NCBI GenBank assembly: GCA_017979445.1
Contig: CM030718.1
Location: forward strand, 28,701,021-28,765,020
From: Akebia trifoliata
Taxonomy: Eukaryota > Streptophyta > Magnoliopsida > Ranunculales > Lardizabalaceae
Length of the DNA: 64,000 nt
Direction: 5' to 3'
A model generated the notes under the pieces. That model was not told the origin of the DNA and did not search any database. It was given only the letters and a program-made list of their open reading frames with translations. This document shows, piece after piece, positions 58,196 through 64,000 of the stretch; the first letter of the stretch is position 1; each line of letters starts with the position of its first letter. The translations under genes were made by a program, and so were the position numbers.

Positions 58196-59054
58196 GTCTC
58201 GTAATTTTGACAATGTTTTGTGGCTCCGCGCAAGAGTAGTTTAGAGAAGTGGCACCATCGATACTCCATAAAAAAGCACTAAAATGACTCCACAGTAAAG
58301 TAGTTCTTTTCAGGAGTTATTTATCCAAACACCTTTAAAGTGTTTCTGACTCCCCGCAAAAGTCAGAAGTACTTAGAAAAGTCAATCCACATAGGCCCTG
58401 AGTTTTTGACTCTAGTTTGGCAAGACATTTAATAATTTTTTTCCTTTTAAATGGTCCCTGGACCTCATCTCCCACATTTCTCACAATTGAATGCCCTAAC
58501 CTTTTGAACTCATCGTTTTCATCCAATAATTGGATTTTTGACATCTAATTTGAGTTTCGGGGACTCCATTCCATCAGAAAGGATTTAAAAAGAAGAAAAA
58601 GTTTTTTCAAGGTTTTTTTTTTTCTTCTTTTTACTTTTTATCTTAGTTTTTGGATGAAAATTGATCAAGAATGATTCTTTTGGGTTGAAATCATTTAAAC
58701 AAGTCATTATCTCAAGTTTTTAGTCGATCTTTCTATGTATTTTAGTCAGAAAAAAAAACTCAAAAATTGAAAATGGGTGATAGTAATTAAAAAGTGTCAA
58801 GTTCAACACTAAATAAAAAAAAATGGTGAACTTGACAATAAATAATGGTGAATTTGACAGTAGAAATTGTGAACTCAGCATTAAATAAAAAAACGTCGAG
58901 TTCGCCAGTAAATAAAAATCCAGCGAGTTCACCAGTAACGAGAGACCATTAAGAAAGAAAAAATTTACTAAATGTCCTATCAGGCTACCGCGCAATACTT
59001 ATGGACTATTTAGAAACAAACCCTTCCACGAGGGTCCTTTAAGTAATTTTCCCT

Positions 59055-59465
59055 TTTTTTTAATTCATCTCTAAATACCATTTTTCAGTTAAGACAAATA
59101 TTGGACCACTAGTCAGGTAAAACTAATATAAAATTAGTCTAAATTCAAAAAATGATTAAAATTATTATTTTTAGAACCTAAAAGAATAATAATAAACTCG
59201 AGCCCGACCAAGGCCTATTGGAGTTGAGTTCAAATATAACCAATTTAGGCTCAATTAGAATATAAGATTGGTCTAAGGTATTACTCACGCCTCTTCAAGG
59301 TTGCCTCTCCATTGACATGGACAGCCTTGGTTGAGATTCTTGAGACTTAAGTTATGTTCCGTATAAATTTTTGTTTGTGCACAAAAAAAGTAATTTGGGA
59401 TTTCAAGAATCCCAAATTAGTTAACCAATTGCAGGAAATAGCATTAAGAGTTTTTTTTTTTTTTC
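59055..59465. other. Non-coding stretch
   Basis: 59062-59150 (CTCTAAATACCATTTTTCAG..., GACAAATATTGGA, CTAAATTCAAA) resembles 53246-53345, so the same ancestral sequence flanks both sides of the 53348-59054 block. The rest shows no gene. Confidence 0.5.
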
Positions 59466-59828
59466 TTAAATATATTTTTGGGGTAGATTGGAGATGCCCT
59501 CAATACACGCGATGTGATCTGTGCTAAAAAAAAGTTCTGTTACACTCCGTGTCCATACATTCCAAGACATGTGAGAGATCAATACATACATACCAAGAGG
59601 CTTAAAAATGAATTCAAGGGTACGCGTGAATACTAAGATCAAAATCACCTGAACCCCAAGAAGATTAACTGAGTATGTGAGGGGTCTATACTGTTGGGTA
59701 CTCCACAAACCCTTTGAAATGGACCTATAAGGGTAAGAGCAAACAGGTGCTTTGCTAAATGAATGTGAGTTAAATATGTCTCCAGGATCGAAGTGTGGCA
59801 GCAGTGGATAGTCAATCGATTGGGCCAT
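59466..59828 (-). pseudogene. Cation/H+ antiporter (CHX family), N-terminal fragment
   Basis: A 120-codon frame starting MAQSIDYP. The segment YPYRSISKGLWSTQQYRPLTYSVNLLG, then VQVILILVFTRTLEFIFKPLG, resembles the start of plant CHX exchangers: a SNGIWQG...NPL-type loop, first membrane helix, then LKPLxQPRVIS. After VLISH the expected glycine-rich helix is scrambled, which suggests a frameshift. The frame ends at 59466 next to an A-rich tract on the coding strand. Full-length CHX proteins have about 800 residues with a dozen membrane helices and move K+ or Na+ against H+ in endomembranes or plasma membrane. Only the first helix is here, so it is a truncated relic, or less likely a first exon. 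Confidence 0.6.
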
Positions 59829-60323
59829 GCTGCTGTTTTAGAATTCTTTCTGCCGTTCTGCTCTTCCCCAAGTTTTATAAATTCAGGAAATGTGGATCAA
59901 TGGATGGATGGATGAAAGGTAGAAACACAGGAAGGTATAACAGCCTCGCCCACAACAGATTTACCATATTTGACTCTGTGCCACGTCATCCCTATTATCT
60001 TTATCCTATGTTTGGATGTTTGTTAGCAATTGGGACTACAGCAAAAATTGGATACATGAAAAATTCAAGTTCTATTCGATTTTAGATGTGCAAAAATCCG
60101 ATCAAAATTCAATAAATAGAAAATATGCGGCATATGCTTCATACATGTATTATCTGTCTCATTTCAAAATTTTGAAAATAAAAAATTTGGTAATATGATA
60201 GTGATGGTAATGATGAAATTGGTGACGGTGAACGTGTGATGATATAGTGGTGATGATAATAATGATGGTGATAACAAGGGCATTGAGTTCACCATGTAAC
60301 ATCAAAAACCATGAACTGATGCT
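59829..60323. other. Non-coding stretch left of repeat copy B
   Basis: It holds a third, diverged relative of the 9000-9245 repeat (about 60010-60200) and a GATGGTGATAATGATG-rich tract (60195-60275). No gene is seen. Confidence 0.5.
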
Positions 60324-60620
60324 CCAGGGTTGTAGAGAATAAGATTTTATGAACTCTGAAAAAAAAATTAAATGTACTCAAAAGGGCTTTCTTTGAATAC
60401 AAATTTGCAATCTTCCTTTAAACATCAAAACGAACTTGAAGTACCTCTTTCCTAAGTTACATGACAAAAGAACCAAAACTACTTCTTTCTTTTGTGAACT
60501 GGAAGCATGGGAAATAGATATGTTCTCCATTTTTTCACTTTTAAATTTTAATTTTAAATTTTAGCGTTAGAGGTGTCCATTTTCAAAACCTTTCTCAAGC
60601 CCAAAAGAAGTTGTATTTTG

Positions 60621-60655
<35 letters not shown>

Positions 60656-63600
60656 TGAGTGTTTAAATGAAATTCAAAGGGTTGTAGTGTTGGATTGCTA
60701 ATGTGGTAAACTGATAATTCATTTGAGCAAAATAACCCTTATTAAGGCTTAAAATCTTATTATGCTATCTTACCCAAGGCTTCTTAGATAGAAAAAACGG
60801 ACAGTTTAAGGCCCTTTTTCTTAAATATTGTTCTAATAAAAACCCTTTGTAGTTTTTCTTATTGAAATACCAATACTACCCATCTTCAAGAAGAATCAAA
60901 CGACTAAAGAATTTATCTGCCTCTCCAGCTTTCGCTAAATGAAACCATTTCACACATGCCCTCACACGTTTTGATGAATATTTAAAATGTCCCTATGTTT
61001 TAAAACTGGTGATACGCCCCATTATTGTAAATTATTGAAAATAATAACAAAAAACCTTTATTTTTATTTTTTTAAATTAGATATCAATTCTCTAAAATGA
61101 TGATGATAATGATGAGGTGGATGATATGATGATGATGGCAATGATGATGATGATAATAATCACAATAACCCTGATCATCATTGTTGTCGACATTGTCATA
61201 CTATCATCATCGTAATCATTATTACAGGAACCAAAAAATATTCCCTTCCTAAGGATTAACAAAGCTATTAAATCAAGGCAATCGGATCCATTCTAATCCG
61301 ATCCAACCCAAATAGAGCTGGATTGACTTCTTTAGCCGACCCCTTACTTGCTCTCTCAAGATGGTTCAGCCATCTTGCCCCCCCTCTCTCTAGGTGGTTC
61401 GGCCATCATTGGCCAACCCCCTTTTTGCTCTCTCTGTGTGGTTCAGCCCATAGTTAGCAATTTTATGTATGCTGAAAAATTGTTACGGGATTAATTTGAT
61501 TATGATTCAAAATATACATTTAAGTTCATTTAAAAATTCAGTCAAAAATTTGGAGGATGGAAAAATGCAATACGAGAACAGTTCGGGTATAATTCAACTT
61601 CAGCACTCTTGAAAACTTTCAAAAAATCATGTGTATACATATTAAAAATTTTATAGTACTCATAACCAAATATTTGGAAACCCCCTGTCTTCTTAAGATT
61701 TATTTATTTATTTATCCCATTTTCAAAATCACCACCAGTACTCTTCATGTTTGAACACATCCTTGTGTAGATTAAGAACATATGATACTTTTATACATAT
61801 ATATCAAACATTTAAGCTTTTTTACAAACCAATAACACTTGGTTTCTTTACAAATATTACATTTTAATATTTATTCTAAAATAGCATATATAGAAAAAAA
61901 AAAAATTAATAACATATTTTTTTAAGATTAATCATACTATTTAACACAAATCTTCATAATGCAAAGCACATACTACCTTACCTAATTGAGTGACCAAGAC
62001 TAACGTTTAAAAAGTTTGAGAGGTGAGAGGAGAGAGAAGATATATAAAAGGAGTGAAAAAATTAATTGTTGATCGATAATCATGATGTTCATTAGCCAAC
62101 AATGGTTAGTGATTGTCAAATGATTAAATCTTTCAGCGTAAAGAGAGAATAATGAAGATATTATCATGTGATATTGAGATAGAATTTTTCTATTATAAAA
62201 ATAAAAGTAATTTGTGTTTTTAACCCTCTTTCATAAAGTACTTTTTTTTTTTGTTTAATTTGGGAAAAGAATGAATCCTGAATGATTCGAAAAAGTTCAA
62301 AAAGTCGCAAATTTTTGCAAAGGACTTGAAGTGGATGAATGTTTTAACCATTTTGTGTATCAATATACGGGAGATTTAGGTACAATTCGCAGATTATTCA
62401 AAGAATTACTAATTATGGTTTGACAACCTTAGTCGACCCCTCTCTTACACTCTCAAGGAGGTTTGGCCACCTTGACGGACCCCTCTCTTACTTTCTAAGG
62501 TTGGTTCGCCCATCTTGATTGATCTCTCTAATTATTCATCAAATGGATGTCAAAACGGCATTCTTAAATGGTGATTTAGAAAAAGAAATTTATATAGAAC
62601 AACCCAAGGGTATATGAAATCTGGCCAAGAGAATAAAGTGTGTTGGTTAATAAAATCCTTAAAAGGGTTAAAATAAACACTTAAACAATGGCATGAGAAG
62701 TTTGATTTTGTGTTAAAGTCTAGTAGATATATCTGTAATAATTGTGATAAATGCGTGTGTAACAAATTTAGTGGCAAGACTAGTGTAGTCATTTGCTTTT
62801 ACGTATATGATATGTTGATTTTGATAACAAATCTAAAAATAGTTGAGGAAACTAAATCTTTCCAAAATTCCAAATCTGAGATGAATAATTTATAAAAAGT
62901 TGATGTCATGTTAGAGATTAAAATAACTAAAAAAGATGAATGATTTGTATTATCTCAAAGCCATTATATAGAAAAAGTTTTTAAAAAGTTTGGACACTTT
63001 GAGAGTGTACCTGTTTTGACTCCTTTAGATTTGAACATCAAATTAAAAAAAAAATAGAGGTGACAGTGTATCATCACAAAAAGAATATGATAGGATCATA
63101 GGAAGTTTGATGTATTTAATAAATAGTACTCATTCAATAATAGTTTTTATTGTAGGGATGTTAAATAGGTTCACTAGTCATTTTAATAGAGACCATTGGA
63201 CAACATTAACAATAGTTCTCAGATATTTGAGAGCAATCATGGACATAGGCTTACATTTTAGTGGAAGTCCAAATGTATTAAAAGTGTACAGTGATGTGAA
63301 CTAGATCTTAGAATCTGGTGAATCCAAGTCCACTAGTGGTCATATTTTCGCACTAGGTGGAGGAATTATCTCTTGGAAATCATCCAAACAGATATGTATA
63401 ACTAAATCTACAATGGAATTAAAGTTCATTGCATTAGAGCTAGTAGGAATTTAAGCAGAATGACTGAAAAACTTATTAATAGGTATTCATTTATGGGAGA
63501 AACTAATGCCATCAGTATTTATTTACTGTGATAGTCAAGCTACTATAACCAAAGTTGAAAACCATATATATAATGTTAAGAGCAGACACATTCGTCTTAG

Positions 63601-64000
63601 ATATAATGTGGTCTGGCAATTATTAACAGGTAAAATTATTGCTATTGATTTTGTGAGGTCAGAAAGCAATTTAGCAGATCCATTAACAAAATCACTAACT
63701 AGAGGATTGGTGAGTAAATCATCGAGAAAAATAGGACTAATGCCTATGTAAATAATTAGTTTGTGATGGAAACCTAATCTACATGAATGGAGATCCCAAG
63801 AAGTAGATTCAATGGGTAATAATAAGTCATTGAACTAATTGGTGAAGCACTAGTGAAAAAGAGTTAATAAAATCTTTATCCATTTCCTATGATGATAAGT
63901 AATACTTATCTATGACAAGTTAAGGTTGAACAAAAGTTCTTAATAACTCATATCCTTCTTGAGTGGTGTGTAATAGTTATAGAATACACTTGATGGACTT
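60324..64000 (+). repeat. Large direct repeat, copy B
   Basis: Copy of 1-3600 in the same orientation, running off the right edge. Differences include a T-run of about 22 nt at about 60629-60650, an extra block of roughly 75 bp at about 60745-60820, and scattered substitutions. The left boundary cannot be fixed, because copy A starts at the window edge. Confidence 0.93.
62543..63751 (+). pseudogene. Ty1/copia RT-RNase H relic, copy B
   Basis: Same relic as 2142-3349, with the same YVYD change and several of the same stops (after SEMN(D/N)L and before LRNLL/LKNLL). It adds lesions of its own, for example a stop in KKDE-stop-FVL and one after SDVN. The RNase H piece at 63506-63751 (YCDSQATITKVENHIYN ... 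GLMPM) is open. Confidence 0.88.

Larger units (their letters stand above)
54181..58398. mobile_element. Tourist-like (PIF/Harbinger-type) element, middle shell
   Basis: The termini are GGGCCCGTGTGGAT and ATCCACATAGGCCC, with TGA on both sides as a 3-bp target duplication. GTCAGAAGTACTTAGAA follows at each end, in the same sense rather than inverted. There is no transposase. Its interior carries three tandem units of about 130 bp (TGCTACACCAAAA..., ATCAATGGATAATAATA..., TTGTAATTTTCAAAATTTATGA), one of which hosts the solo LTR. Confidence 0.7.
54125..59054. mobile_element. TIR element (family M3, copy 2), outer shell of a three-level nest
   Basis: The left end AGGGAAAATTACCTAAAAGAGC...GAAGGGTTTCTTTCTAAATAATCC is inverted at the right as GGACTATTTAGAAACAAACCCTTCC...AAGTAATTTTCCCT. 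The element's own sequence is only 54125-54180 plus 58399-59054. The middle is a later insertion. The target duplication is hidden in T-runs. Confidence 0.8.

Overview
The window looks like nuclear DNA of a flowering plant, probably a eudicot. The evidence is AT-rich intergenic DNA, GT-AG introns, a DYW-type PPR gene, a LURP-one-related gene, and Ty1/copia, Athila-like and Tat-like Ty3/gypsy, LINE and MITE families typical of plants. I cannot name the species. Host genes are few: one apparently intact gene (LURP-one-related, minus strand, 8618 down to 4598, three exons), one PPR-DYW gene broken by a single in-frame stop (47780 down to 46059), and one N-terminal fragment of a CHX-type cation/H+ exchanger (59828 down to 59466). 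I saw no tRNA, rRNA or CRISPR array.

Layout. 1-3600 is a segment carrying a dead Ty1/copia RT/RNase H relic. It recurs as a direct repeat at 60324-64000, so the window is bracketed by two copies about 60.4 kb apart. 4598-8618 is the LURP gene, whose 3.16-kb first intron is packed with a foldback element, a small MITE and a hAT element. 8700-12190 is gene-free, with MITEs.

12205-42393 is one minus-strand LINE of about 6.5 kb net length, bounded by a 15-bp target-site duplication (TSD). It is split by two LTR retrotransposons: an Athila-like element (13707-26363, TSD CCTGC) and a Tat-like, largely non-coding element (27207-38263, TSD CCAAC). The Athila 3' LTR is itself split by a solo LTR (24246-26090, TSD AATTG). 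The Tat-like element carries several tandem-repeat arrays and only a fragment of integrase.

42409-45491 holds a hAT-like element containing a MITE that contains a solo Athila LTR. 45492-50355 holds the broken PPR gene and small repeats. 50356-59054 is a second nest of DNA transposons, including a three-level nest with a 3155-bp solo LTR at its core (54795-57949, TSD ATACT). 59055-60323 holds the CHX fragment.

The main result is a transposon stratigraphy in which most insertion boundaries are readable to the base from TSDs, so insertion order can be stated. Two points most deserve a second look. The Athila-like and Tat-like elements share a leader block of about 190 bp despite unrelated LTRs and primer-binding sites. 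The Tat-like element has very similar LTRs and large tandem arrays while lacking recognisable gag, protease and RT. I found no convincing new enzymatic or defence system.
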